Shown here in pieces: positions 24,764-33,048 of a DNA stretch of 64,000 nucleotides; position 1 is the stretch's first letter; each line of letters opens with the position of its first letter. The stretch is from a virus. The stretch spans positions 124,001 to 188,000 of IMG/VR virus record IMGVR_UViG_3300037042_004723; one strand, 5' to 3'. A model generated the notes under the pieces. That model was not told the origin of the DNA, made no database searches, and saw only the letters and a list, made by a program, of their open reading frames with translations. A program made the translations under genes and the position numbers.

Positions 24764-25786
24764 ATGATTCACAACAGGTATCCAGTCCAGCTTACGACCC
24801 TCGAAGAGGATTTCCGCGCTATCGGCCTGCTCCCCCAGCGTGAGCTGTCGGAGTCCGACGATTCGGCGGTGCCGCGCGATATTCCCTCCCCGGCCCCGGA
24901 GACGAATACCGGCAGCGACATGCAGGCGATGCCCGCCCGGCACAAGTACGCCAAGCAGCCGAAGCCAAAGATGGCCCCGGACGATACCAACGATCATGAC
25001 GATCCGTTGGAGGCTGGCGCAACTCAGCGCAGGAAGGGCTCCGGCTCGTACAGGACAGTCTCCGGTGGCAAGGAAGCCAGCCTTGGTCGCATGGAGTCCG
25101 CTGAGCCCAAGGGCTATCAGCTACTCAAGAATAAGATCATGAAGGGCGCCAAGGACAACGGCAGGGAGCCGTCTATCGCCAGAGGCCTTGCCCCCGTCAA
25201 CAAGCACGCCGGAATGATCAAGAAGGAGTCGGCCAACATCAGCCGCGCTTCTGAGCTTGTGAATGAGGTCGAGGCGCTCATCAACGGCTCGCAGGTCAGC
25301 GAGGACTATAACAACCTCGCCCACGGGTTCTCGCTCATTGGCGAGAACTGTGCGCTGCTTGCCGATCGCCTGGTCGATCTCGCCGAGCACTACAACGTGG
25401 ATCGTGCAATTTCGGCCATGGAGTCTCTCTACAACAACGCCATCGAGGCGGCTCAGATTGTCGAGATGAAGGCCAAGAAGAAGGACAAGGACGACGATTC
25501 GGACGACGATGACGATGATGATTCGGACGCCGACGAGGCGCTTGAGTCCATCAAGGAAGCCTTCCGTCTCATGACCCTTCAGCTGATGGATGCGGTTGAG
25601 GCGTACGACGCCACCATCACCAAGGACGACGATTCGGACGACGACGACGACGACGACGATGACGACGATGATGACGATGATGACGACGATGATGACGACG
25701 ATGACGATGACGATGACGAGGGTGGCATTGCTGCTCGGATGGCTAAGCTGAGGGCAGGTAAGGGCAAGGGCCCTTTCGGCAAGTAG
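24764..25786 (+). CDS. Poly-aspartate protein, candidate prohead core component, 340 aa
   Basis: A disordered N-terminal half rich in Ser/Asp/Pro is followed by a helical domain (residues 160-235). Then come two Asp-rich runs, the second with 27 consecutive Asp residues (25637-25717). A short basic tail (ARMAKLRAGKGKGPFGK) ends it. Its position just before the protease-scaffold gene and its extreme negative charge recall the acidic core proteins of T4 heads, which fill the prohead before DNA entry. Mixed GAC/GAT codons argue that the Asp run is selected and is not simple slippage. Confidence 0.6.
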   Translation: MIHNRYPVQLTTLEEDFRAIGLLPQRELSESDDSAVPRDIPSPAPETNTGSDMQAMPARHKYAKQPKPKMAPDDTNDHDDPLEAGATQRRKGSGSYRTVSGGKEASLGRMESAEPKGYQLLKNKIMKGAKDNGREPSIARGLAPVNKHAGMIKKESANISRASELVNEVEALINGSQVSEDYNNLAHGFSLIGENCALLADRLVDLAEHYNVDRAISAMESLYNNAIEAAQIVEMKAKKKDKDDDSDDDDDDDSDADEALESIKEAFRLMTLQLMDAVEAYDATITKDDDSDDDDDDDDDDDDDDDDDDDDDDDDDDDEGGIAARMAKLRAGKGKGPFGK

Positions 25787-25806
25787 GGCTCCAGACCGAG
25801 GAGCCC
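25786..25806 (+). terminator. Short GC hairpin after the poly-Asp gene
   Basis: GGGCTCC, seven-base loop, GGAGCCC, starting at the last base of the stop codon. No T-run follows. The next 200 bases up to the protease hold only a small doubtful frame and no convincing promoter. Confidence 0.35.
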
Positions 25807-25878
25807 AGGGCTAGGCGAACGGCCTACGCATCGGGACGCAAGGAATTGGCATTCGGTCTAGAGCCACGTGACGGCCCA

Positions 25879-26010
25879 ATGGGCAAATCAACAAGGAGTC
25901 CAAAGCGGAGAAAAAGCAGTTCAGATCTATCGCTTTGTTACGATGTGAGTTTCAAGTCGCCCGTAATTAAAAGATCTGAATTCAGTTTCCCATTTTGGTC
26001 AAAAGGCTAA
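25879..26010 (+). CDS. Possible 43-aa basic peptide coupled to the protease gene
   Basis: A short frame starting MGKSTRSPKRRKSSSD ends in TAATG, the A of the stop also being the A of the protease ATG. This resembles the coupling seen elsewhere in the window. No good RBS lies before its ATG, so it may be only a chance frame. Confidence 0.3.
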   Translation: MGKSTRSPKRRKSSSDLSLCYDVSFKSPVIKRSEFSFPFWSKG

Positions 26011-27608
26011 TGTCCAACGAAAAACAACTACTTGTTGACACGTTTTCCTTCAGGGCTACCGTCCTGGAGGAAAGCAAGTCAGGTCCCGGCGAGTACATCG
26101 CCAAGGGCGAGTTTGCTCGTTCGGATAGACCAACCGAGAACAAGCGACTATATCCAGCGACCCTCTGGGAGCGCGAGATCGGACGCCTGTCTAAGCAGAT
26201 GAAGGAAATGAAGGTCTACGGCGAGCTGGATCATCCGATGGATGGTCGGACGCAGCTCAAGCGCGTATCCCACATTATTTCCGACCTCCACATGGAGGGC
26301 AACATTGTCGTCGGTACGGCTCGCATCCTCAACACGACTGAGGGCAGAAACCTCAAGGCAATCATTGAGGCAGGCGGAGCAGTTGGTGTTTCGTCTCGTG
26401 GATTTGGTACTACCAAGCCAAACCTTCAGGGAGAAGAGGTTGTTCAGCCGGATTATCGGTTGATGACTTTCGATTTTGTCGCTGAGCCAGCGCAGCAGAG
26501 CGCCTATCCGAAAATTAGCATCGAGAGCACTAATGCTCATCGAAAGATGGAGGCAGCAATGGATGAGAGTATGACATTTAATGAGTTCAAGAGGACTCAT
26601 CCTGAGCTGGCCGAGCACTTTGCTGACGACGCTCAGCGTGAGTACGAGAAGCGTGGCGCTGAGATTTGGGCCAAGAAGATTCTTGGCACCAAAACTGAGG
26701 TCGCCACGAATCTCCGTGCCGAGTTCGCCGAGAAGCTTGAGGCGGCCGTCGCTGAGGCCAAGAAGGAGATGGAGAAGTCCGTCACCGAGCGCCTCATGAA
26801 TGACCCCTCGGTTGCCCTTGCCAAGAAGGCGATGAGCGAGCTGAAGGACGTCCTTCGTCCGTTCGTTATTCCTTCCGACGTGGAGTCGGTCGTCAGGTCA
26901 AAGGAAGAGGTCATCGGCCAGCTTGAGAACAAGCTGGCGGAGAAGGATCTCGAAATTGCTAACCTGATCAGCGAGAATGACAAGCTTGCGAAGATCGCCA
27001 AGGAAGCTGGCTACAGGTATCACCTGGAGCAGCGCCTGAACGATATCGGTAACGCGGACGAGATCCGCTCTCTGGTTGGTGATGTGAAGCGGTACAGGAC
27101 CCTAAGGGATATGGACAAGCAGATCGTTCAGATCGCTGAGTCCATCGCCCTCAGAGATACTGAGGAGTCGAGGCGCGATGAGCGCGTCGCTCAACTTGAG
27201 GAAGAGGTTGCCACGCAGAAGCTGATCGCCGAGAAGGCGCTTGAGGCTAGCAAGCACCTCGCTGCCCAGGTCTACCTGGAGCAGCGCCTCGCAAATCACC
27301 CCAATCAGGAGTACGCGCGTACTCTCACTGAGTCTCGTCAGCCCGCGACCAAGGAACAGGTCGATGCGCTGATGGCGAAGTCACTGCCCCGGGTATCCGT
27401 TACTGAGGATATCGAAGCAGCTCGGGCCCGCGTTCGTCAGTTGACGAACAGCGGTACTCGTGAGTATCTGCAGGAGCAGGAAGAGGGCAAGGGATCTATG
27501 GGTGGTAACCATGATGGTGCCACTCGCGATTACAACGGGCTCGGAGCGAATCTCAACGAGATCCGTGCCCTATCGGGGCTGCCAGGCAAGGGCACTCAGA
27601 GCAACTAA
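26010..27608 (+). CDS. Prohead protease fused to a scaffold-like coiled coil, 532 aa
   Basis: Residues 1-175 match T4 gp21-type prohead proteases (family S80): RLYPATLWEREI, catalytic His in GELDHPMD (His75), and the Ser in GVSSRG (126-131). The remaining 350 residues are a charged helical coiled coil (for example KSVTERLMND, EKDLEIANLISENDKLAKIA), like the gp22 scaffold core. In T4 these are separate proteins; here they look like one chain that would cleave itself during head maturation. AAAAGG fits ATG 26010 better than the TTG at 25995. Confidence 0.85.
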   Translation: MSNEKQLLVDTFSFRATVLEESKSGPGEYIAKGEFARSDRPTENKRLYPATLWEREIGRLSKQMKEMKVYGELDHPMDGRTQLKRVSHIISDLHMEGNIVVGTARILNTTEGRNLKAIIEAGGAVGVSSRGFGTTKPNLQGEEVVQPDYRLMTFDFVAEPAQQSAYPKISIESTNAHRKMEAAMDESMTFNEFKRTHPELAEHFADDAQREYEKRGAEIWAKKILGTKTEVATNLRAEFAEKLEAAVAEAKKEMEKSVTERLMNDPSVALAKKAMSELKDVLRPFVIPSDVESVVRSKEEVIGQLENKLAEKDLEIANLISENDKLAKIAKEAGYRYHLEQRLNDIGNADEIRSLVGDVKRYRTLRDMDKQIVQIAESIALRDTEESRRDERVAQLEEEVATQKLIAEKALEASKHLAAQVYLEQRLANHPNQEYARTLTESRQPATKEQVDALMAKSLPRVSVTEDIEAARARVRQLTNSGTREYLQEQEEGKGSMGGNHDGATRDYNGLGANLNEIRALSGLPGKGTQSN

Positions 27609-27626
27609 AGGCACGGAGGAGATTTT

Positions 27627-29108
27627 ATGGAAGCGAGACAGCTAATGTTGACTGAGTCCAAGCGGTCCATCGCCGACAAGGGGTTTATCCAATCCCTTAT
27701 CGGTAAGTGGGGCGAGCTGCTTGAGGGGATCGAAAATCCCTACACTCGTGGTGTCACTGCGATGCTCATGGAAAATGAGTCGCAGTGGCTTCAGAACCTG
27801 GAAGAGGAGACCAAGACGATCAACGTCGGTTCCTTTACCAAGTTCATCTTTCCGGTTCTCCGGAGGGTGTTCCCGAACCTGATTGCCAACGAGATTGTGT
27901 CGGTTCAGCCGATGACAGCCCCGATTGGCGCAGTTTTCTTCTTCGACTACAAGTACGGGTCCAACAAGGGCTCGACTCAGGCTGGCGCGGTGTTCCCGCG
28001 CGACTTCGACAGGGACTACTCTTCGGAGTTCGTCCGTGACGAGCAGCTTGCGGTTGGTGACGGCGCCTCCTTTGGCGGTGTTGGTGCGGCGCTTGCGGCG
28101 GTCATGTCGTGGACCCCGGTTCGCCCGTTGAACGCAGCCCTGGGCTTCTCGGTCCAGATCATCGAAGTCAATGCGGCCACTGGCACGGTCATTCAGACCG
28201 GTACGGACAACGGCACTGGTGGCTTCACCGGCGCGGTTACCGCTGGCGCCATCAACTACGGCTCGGGCGCGGTTACCGCGTTTAAGTTCACGGTTGCTCC
28301 GCTGATCACCAGCAAGATCGTCGCTCGTTACTTCTATGACGGCGAGCTGAACACCAAGATTCCCCAGGTCAACCTGGACATCACCAAGCAGCCCATCGAA
28401 GCGATTCCGCGTCGCCTCAAGGCTCTTTGGTCGTCTGAGGCGGCCGAGGATCTCCGTGCATTCCACGGCCTCGATGCGGAGACCGAGCTGGTTTCCGGTA
28501 TCGCTCAGGAGATCGCTCTTGAGATCGACCGTGAGATCATCAACGACCTGTTCGTGACCTCGGCGTCGGGTCGTACTGACACCTTCTCGCTTACGCCGCC
28601 CGCCGGCATCAGCGAGATCGACCACCTTCGGTCGATGATCACGAAGATCAGCTCGATCTCGAACTTCATCCACAAGGACACTCTCCGGGCTCCGGCGAAC
28701 TTCCTTGTGACGTCGCCCGAGATCTCGGCTCGTCTGTCGCAGCTGACCACGCACGGCGACTTCCGGCCCCTTTGGGTGTCGGGTGGCGCGAGCCCGTACG
28801 GCCCGGCTGATATGCCGCGCCCGCTGACTCAGCATGGCCAGTTCGGTATCTACAAGGTCGGCACCCTGATGAACAAGTGGGTCGTCTATGAGGATCCCTT
28901 CTTCGACAGCGACAAGATGCTCATCGGCCTCAAGGGCGCGAGCTTCCTGGATGCCGGCTACGTGTGGGCGCCGTACATCCCGCTGCAGGTCACCCCGACG
29001 TTCCTCGATCCGGCTGACTTCTCGTTCCGTAAGGGCCTGAGGACCCGCTACGGAAAGAAGGTCCTTAGATCCGAATATTACGGTAGGATCACCTTCACTG
29101 GCCTGTAA
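27627..29108 (+). CDS. Major capsid protein, T4 gp23-like, 493 aa
   Basis: GGAGG precedes the ATG. The gp23 signature is clear: LRRVFPNLIANEIVSVQPM, then PIGAVFFFDYKYGSNKG and, later, EAIPRRLKALWSSEAAEDL. The N-terminal 50 residues are probably removed by the upstream protease. An inserted beta segment at about residues 165-245 (TDNGTGGFTG, AGAINYGSGAVT) resembles domains in the tail sheath of this phage and may be surface exposed. It forms the hexameric shell. The gene closes its transcript at a strong terminator. Confidence 0.92.
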   Translation: MEARQLMLTESKRSIADKGFIQSLIGKWGELLEGIENPYTRGVTAMLMENESQWLQNLEEETKTINVGSFTKFIFPVLRRVFPNLIANEIVSVQPMTAPIGAVFFFDYKYGSNKGSTQAGAVFPRDFDRDYSSEFVRDEQLAVGDGASFGGVGAALAAVMSWTPVRPLNAALGFSVQIIEVNAATGTVIQTGTDNGTGGFTGAVTAGAINYGSGAVTAFKFTVAPLITSKIVARYFYDGELNTKIPQVNLDITKQPIEAIPRRLKALWSSEAAEDLRAFHGLDAETELVSGIAQEIALEIDREIINDLFVTSASGRTDTFSLTPPAGISEIDHLRSMITKISSISNFIHKDTLRAPANFLVTSPEISARLSQLTTHGDFRPLWVSGGASPYGPADMPRPLTQHGQFGIYKVGTLMNKWVVYEDPFFDSDKMLIGLKGASFLDAGYVWAPYIPLQVTPTFLDPADFSFRKGLRTRYGKKVLRSEYYGRITFTGL

Positions 29109-29133
29109 TAGGTCAATAAAGTGAAGTAGATAC

Positions 29134-29167
29134 GAGGCTCCGAGCGAAAGCTCGGAGCCTCTTTTTT
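29134..29167 (+). terminator. Strong intrinsic terminator after the capsid gene
   Basis: A perfect 12-bp stem (GAGGCTCCGAGC / GCTCGGAGCCTC) with a GAAA tetraloop is followed by TTTTTT. This is the clearest terminator in the window. Confidence 0.95.
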
Positions 29168-29170
29168 ATC

Positions 29171-29199
29171 TTGATTGTCTAGATCTATAGTAAGATACT
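29171..29199 (+). promoter_or_regulatory. Leaderless-type promoter of a homing endonuclease gene
   Basis: TTGATT (29171-29176), 17 bases, GATACT (29194-29199), then seven bases to the ATG at 29207. No RBS is present, so the mRNA should start at the coding sequence. Confidence 0.6.
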
Positions 29200-29206
29200 A
29201 TGGCTC

Positions 29207-30067
29207 ATGACCAAGGATGTTAAGTTTGATCTTCTGGATGGATGGTCACAGGAGAAGGCTTGGTGGTTGGGAGCTACTTACGGTGACGGCAATATCTATG
29301 GACGAAGCGACAAAGGGGCATACCGGGTTTCCATTGTTTGCAATCTCAGCACAGTTCAGCAATGGACGGCCCTGATCTGCCCAGACGCCGGTATTGAGCA
29401 GAGGACGCCAAATGCCTGGGAGGGTTATATCTACTCAAAGCGCCTGGTTGAGTGGTTTGCTGCCCGTGATCTGGTAGGCAAGAAATCGCATCGACTGGTG
29501 TGGCCAGAAGATCTTCCGGCTCAGTTCTATCCAGACTTCTTGCGTGGCCTTTGGGACACAGACGGAAGCGTCAAGATCGAGAAGCGGCGCCTTAAGCAAG
29601 GCAACGACACTCTGCGAGCCATGTTTTGCGCTCAGAACGAGAGCTTCGCGCAGCGAGTTCAGGATGAGGTTGTTGCTGGGTCGAAGGTCCAGCCTGGGAA
29701 GTTGATTCGTCAGGAGAAGATCTTGTCCGGCAAGTCCCATAGCTGGAGCACCTTCAAGCATACCGGCGCCCCAGCCGTCCTGGTCTGCGACTACCTCTAC
29801 GGCGATGCGCCGGCTCACATCCGTGGCGAGAGCCGGTATCAGGTCTATCGGGACTACGTTGATTCGCGTCCAGAAGGCTCATGCCGATGTGGTGGCGAGG
29901 CCTGGACTGAGGCAATGTGTCGCACCTGTTGGTGGACCAAGCGTCGGGTCGACACTCCTAAGAAGATTTGCCAATGCGGGCGCGATGTTGTCGCTAAGGG
30001 CATGTGCCTGAACTGCTATAAGCGAGCGGCGCGCAAGCATGATAGTGTCATCACGTCTGGTTCTTGA
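29207..30067 (+). CDS. Freestanding LAGLIDADG homing endonuclease, 286 aa
   Basis: Two LAGLIDADG helices are visible: WWLGATYGDG (residues about 19-28) and FLRGLWDTDG (111-120). Both Asp residues are kept, so it may be active. The C-terminal part carries two cysteine knuckle pairs (CRCGG...CRTC, and CQCGR...CLNC) forming likely zinc ribbons for DNA binding. It sits between the capsid gene and head-completion genes with its own promoter and terminator boundary. This is typical of a mobile endonuclease that tolerates any late-region site. Confidence 0.88.
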   Translation: MTKDVKFDLLDGWSQEKAWWLGATYGDGNIYGRSDKGAYRVSIVCNLSTVQQWTALICPDAGIEQRTPNAWEGYIYSKRLVEWFAARDLVGKKSHRLVWPEDLPAQFYPDFLRGLWDTDGSVKIEKRRLKQGNDTLRAMFCAQNESFAQRVQDEVVAGSKVQPGKLIRQEKILSGKSHSWSTFKHTGAPAVLVCDYLYGDAPAHIRGESRYQVYRDYVDSRPEGSCRCGGEAWTEAMCRTCWWTKRRVDTPKKICQCGRDVVAKGMCLNCYKRAARKHDSVITSGS

Positions 30068-30137
30068 TACCAAGGATATGCTGAACGCTTTCCTTTGGAT
30101 AATTTGCAATGTCAAACAGTTACCCAAGGAGATGATG

Positions 30138-30407
30138 ATGTCCGCTTCCCCTGATGCGCTTGCTGAGATTCAGATGTTTGGCCTGGACGACAGCGAGCAC
30201 GTGGGTCCGAGTGCCCCAGCTAAGCGAAACGGCATCAATAGTGAGCAGGATGACATCGAAAACGACCGTCGGGCGATTCTTGAGATCTCCAGGATGGCTG
30301 ATCGAATGAGTTCTCTGCTACAAGAGACTCGCAACATAAATGTGGAGACAGACGAACGTCTTCGCAGACTTGAAGCGGATCTCAGTCTAATCGCCTCGGA
30401 GAAATGA
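30138..30407 (+). CDS. Small coiled-coil protein, 89 aa
   Basis: AAGGAG at 30126-30131 sits six bases before ATG 30138; upstream in-frame ATGs lack this spacing. A flexible N-terminus is followed by a heptad-like helix (MADRMSSLLQETRNINVETD) to the end. It overlaps or abuts the next gene by ATGA. It is probably a head or neck accessory protein; no family is recognised. Confidence 0.55.
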   Translation: MSASPDALAEIQMFGLDDSEHVGPSAPAKRNGINSEQDDIENDRRAILEISRMADRMSSLLQETRNINVETDERLRRLEADLSLIASEK

Positions 30408-30409
30408 TC

Positions 30410-30739
30410 ATGGCTAAGTATCAGAAGGTAGAGAACTGCGGTCCCGTCCCGTATCCAGATCAGTCTGGCAAGCTTCTCGTTGCAGGGGAGACTGCCGAGG
30501 GCGACGAGTGGGAGCCTCTGGTTGCTCTTGGATTCGTAGTCAAGGTTGCCGAGGTCGCTGCGGCGCCGGTCAAGGTTGCTCCACCCAAGGAGGAACCGAA
30601 GGCTGCTATCCTCAAAGAAGAGCCTGAGGGGGTAATCGATGTCGTGCCGACTAATGACGGAACCACAGCTGAAGGCGTGGCAGAGAAGGCTGAGCCGGCA
30701 TTCAATAGGGAACGCGGATCAGGCAGAAAAAACAAGTAA
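30410..30739 (+). CDS. Hypothetical head-region protein, 109 aa
   Basis: GGAG at 30398-30401 fits ATG 30410 better than ATG 30404. Residues 1-45 form a small folded part (VPYPDQSGKLLVAGETAEGD, LGFVVKV). The rest is Pro/Ala/Glu/Lys-rich and disordered. Small proteins with this N-terminal pattern occur next to phage capsid genes, but I cannot name one. Its stop codon lies in the arm of a 13-bp hairpin. Confidence 0.5.
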   Translation: MAKYQKVENCGPVPYPDQSGKLLVAGETAEGDEWEPLVALGFVVKVAEVAAAPVKVAPPKEEPKAAILKEEPEGVIDVVPTNDGTTAEGVAEKAEPAFNRERGSGRKNK

Positions 30740-30767
30740 GATCATCGGGTCAGGCCGACGATCTTAC
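30736..30767 (+). terminator. Hairpin between a head gene and an HNH gene
   Basis: GTAAGATC-a-TCGG and CCGA-c-GATCTTAC pair over 13 positions with one mismatch and a six-base loop. No T-run follows. It may mark the original gene boundary before the HNH gene arrived. Confidence 0.45.
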
Positions 30768-30826
30768 GTTGATGCCTGCAATGATCATCGTTGACACCGA
30801 CGGATTGTCCGAGGTCGAGCGGCATC

Positions 30827-31753
30827 GTGGCGCAGCCTAAAGCAAGAGAACAATGGGCCCCTGACTGCGGGCGCTCTCCTGACATCGCTCTTCGCGATTG
30901 CAGCGAGTGTCTCAAGGCTCGCCCATCGTCTGAATTCAAGCGCAAAAGTGCCAAGTGTCGAGATTGTCGTAATGCGTATAAGCGAAAGCATTACAAAAAA
31001 CACGCTGCCAAGCACAGCGATCAGGTTAAGCAGTACAGAAAAGACAACCCAGACAAGGTTCAGTCTGTTCGCATTGCATACAAGGAAGCCAAAAACAGGC
31101 TAGCTCGCGAGAAATACAGAAAGACCACCGAGCTTCTCAATGGCATAAAGAGTTCTCCATGCGCAGACTGCGGAGGTGAGTTCCCTCCGGAATGCATGGA
31201 CTTTGATCACGTTAATGGGATCAAGATCGACTGCGTGGGCAGCCTAAAGCTCAATCCCGGCAAGATGTTAGAGGAGATATCTAAAACCGAGCTTGTATGT
31301 GCATGCTGCCATAGGATTCGAACCAAAAGCAGGCGGCCGGAGAAGCCTTTGCTGGCTGTTGCTCAATCTGATTCGAAGCCGCAAGATCCTGATGACGATG
31401 ACAAAAGTAAGGCCTGGTTTCGGGATTACTACATACGGAACAAGGATCGGCTGCTCAAGCTCGGCAGAGATCGCCGGATGGCGAACAAAGCTTTTATAGA
31501 TGAAAAAAAGGCGTCGCCTTGTGCCGATTGCGGCAAGACGTTCCCTCCCGTGTGCATGGATTTTGATCACGTTAGAGGAGAAAAGATTAATGATATAAGT
31601 CAGATGACGTCCAATAGAATCGATCTAATCAGAGAAGAGATCGATAAAACGGAAGTTGTCTGCGCCTGCTGTCACAGGACAAGGACATCCAAAAGAGGCT
31701 ACAACGCCGTAGGCTTACAGGAAGTGGTGGCCAGTGCCGAAGTTAATGAATGA
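30827..31753 (+). CDS. Freestanding endonuclease with two tandem HNH domains, 308 aa
   Basis: The two halves repeat the same zinc HNH pattern. The first is SPCADCGGEFPPECMDFDHV then CACCHRIRT. The second is SPCADCGKTFPPVCMDFDHV then CACCHRTRT. An N-terminal cysteine knuckle (CSECLKARPSSEF...CRDC) precedes them. I chose GTG 30827 over the TTG at 30791. A TTGACA at 30791 with 17-base spacing points to the same leaderless geometry, but the -10 hexamer GTCGAG is poor. It is a probable homing endonuclease related to the one at 42954, and its end overlaps the next structural gene. Confidence 0.8.
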   Translation: MAQPKAREQWAPDCGRSPDIALRDCSECLKARPSSEFKRKSAKCRDCRNAYKRKHYKKHAAKHSDQVKQYRKDNPDKVQSVRIAYKEAKNRLAREKYRKTTELLNGIKSSPCADCGGEFPPECMDFDHVNGIKIDCVGSLKLNPGKMLEEISKTELVCACCHRIRTKSRRPEKPLLAVAQSDSKPQDPDDDDKSKAWFRDYYIRNKDRLLKLGRDRRMANKAFIDEKKASPCADCGKTFPPVCMDFDHVRGEKINDISQMTSNRIDLIREEIDKTEVVCACCHRTRTSKRGYNAVGLQEVVASAEVNE

Positions 31754-32465
31754 AAGCGAGCTTCGTCATTGGATCCTCCGAAGATTGGGGAGTCCAGTGA
31801 CGAAGGTCTGTCTGGACGCACTGCAACTAGACGACGCCGTTGAAGAGGCGATTCGCTGGTTCGCAGCGAAGAAGGGCGTAGACAAGGACGTCACCATTGA
31901 CTTGTTTGCCGGGCAGGTGGAGTACCGCATGCCCGACGATTGCGACATGGTCTTGGATGTCGCGTTCCAGGTGAGTCCGCTTGATATCTCTCTGATTTTT
32001 GCGCCTTACAACGTCGCGCAAGACTCAAAGGTACCGTACAGCGCCTTTACGGCTGGAGCTTCAGGTGGGCTCTATAGTTCGCTTTTGCAGTCTCTGCAGT
32101 ACGTGGAGATGGCCAAGAGGATGATCAATGCCGAGAGGAACTGGATCTATTTTCAACACAAGAACATTCTCCTGCTGTTGCCTGATCCAAAGGGCGGCGG
32201 CAAGGTGTTCATCGAGTACAAGAGCTGCGAGAGCACGCTGGAGCAGCTCCCTGAGAGAGATCACCAGCTGGTTCGTCGCTATGCCTTGGCGTGGGCCAAG
32301 CAGGACCTTGGGATGATCTACTCGAAGTACAGCACCTGGCCGACTGCACAGGGCAACGTGTCGCTCAACGGCGATCAGCTCATGTCTCAGGCGAAGGCCG
32401 AGATGGACAAGCTGGAGGATGAGATCTACGAGAGCGCCAAGCCGATGGCGTTCTTTACCCAGTGA
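31734..32465 (+). CDS. Putative neck or head-completion protein, 243 aa
   Basis: AGGAAG at 31719-31724 supports the GTG start, although an in-frame ATG lies at 31746. The N-terminal pattern LRHWILRRLGSPV, LDDAVEEAIRWF, then GQVEYRMPDDCDMVLDVAF is the one seen in phage structural proteins of the head-tail connector region. The C-terminus is helical. It follows capsid genes and precedes tail genes, fitting a neck role. The exact T4 counterpart is uncertain. Confidence 0.65.
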   Translation: MPKLMNESELRHWILRRLGSPVTKVCLDALQLDDAVEEAIRWFAAKKGVDKDVTIDLFAGQVEYRMPDDCDMVLDVAFQVSPLDISLIFAPYNVAQDSKVPYSAFTAGASGGLYSSLLQSLQYVEMAKRMINAERNWIYFQHKNILLLLPDPKGGGKVFIEYKSCESTLEQLPERDHQLVRRYALAWAKQDLGMIYSKYSTWPTAQGNVSLNGDQLMSQAKAEMDKLEDEIYESAKPMAFFTQ

Positions 32466-32513
32466 TTCCCATGCTTGTAGCATTTCGCATAGTTGTGATA
32501 TCAAGGCTTTCCC

Positions 32514-33032
32514 ATGGGTAAGGTCCTTGACGGCAGCGAGCTTGCGCTGTTTGACTGTATCAATCAGGACATGATTGAGCTGACGGGCGAGGAGATCAAC
32601 TATTACTCCTACGATCAGTCAAGCATCCAGAACCGGTCGAGGGTAGATCCTCTCTACGGAGAGACGACCAGCCGAGTCTTTGGTAACGGCGCCGGCACCG
32701 GTGCCGCCAGGATTATGGCCCTGGTCAAATACCCAGAGTACGACCCAATGTCCGAGGAGTCGGGATTCTCTCGTGAATGGGACGCTACCGTCACGATCAG
32801 TCGATCAATCCTCGACGAGAAACATCTCCCATATCCCAGCGAGGCAGACGTCATTGAGATGTGGCGAACGCCGTATCATGACGCTTGGTCGATGGGTAAG
32901 GGGCTTTACTTTGATGTTCTCAAATCGAAGCCGGATGGCTACCTGAATGATTCGCCATCATTTACGCAGTTTATACTTACGGTCAAGAGAAGGTCTCAGT
33001 TCGGCGCCGAGCGGAGAATCACCCAGCCGTAG
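32514..33032 (+). CDS. Putative neck protein, 172 aa
   Basis: The N-terminal helix and YYSYDQSSIQNRSRVDPLYG are reminiscent of T4-like neck proteins that contain a VDPLYGE-type segment. The remainder is beta-rich. It lies 48 bases after the preceding neck candidate, in the head-tail joining region. Naming it gp13 or gp14 would go beyond the evidence. Confidence 0.6.
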   Translation: MGKVLDGSELALFDCINQDMIELTGEEINYYSYDQSSIQNRSRVDPLYGETTSRVFGNGAGTGAARIMALVKYPEYDPMSEESGFSREWDATVTISRSILDEKHLPYPSEADVIEMWRTPYHDAWSMGKGLYFDVLKSKPDGYLNDSPSFTQFILTVKRRSQFGAERRITQP

Positions 33033-33048
33033 TCTTCAGGAGATTATT

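Noticed and set aside
25579-25782. Poly-serine reading frame on the minus strand
   Set aside because: It is the complement of the Asp run and has no gene-like start or neighbours.
27642-28835. A 397-aa minus-strand frame opposite the capsid gene
   Set aside because: The plus strand encodes an unmistakable gp23-like protein. The minus frame is a consequence of GC-rich codon use.
30791-30826. Full sigma70 promoter with TTGACA before the double-HNH gene
   Set aside because: The -35 is perfect and the spacing matches leaderless geometry, but the -10 hexamer GTCGAG is too poor to list as a feature.
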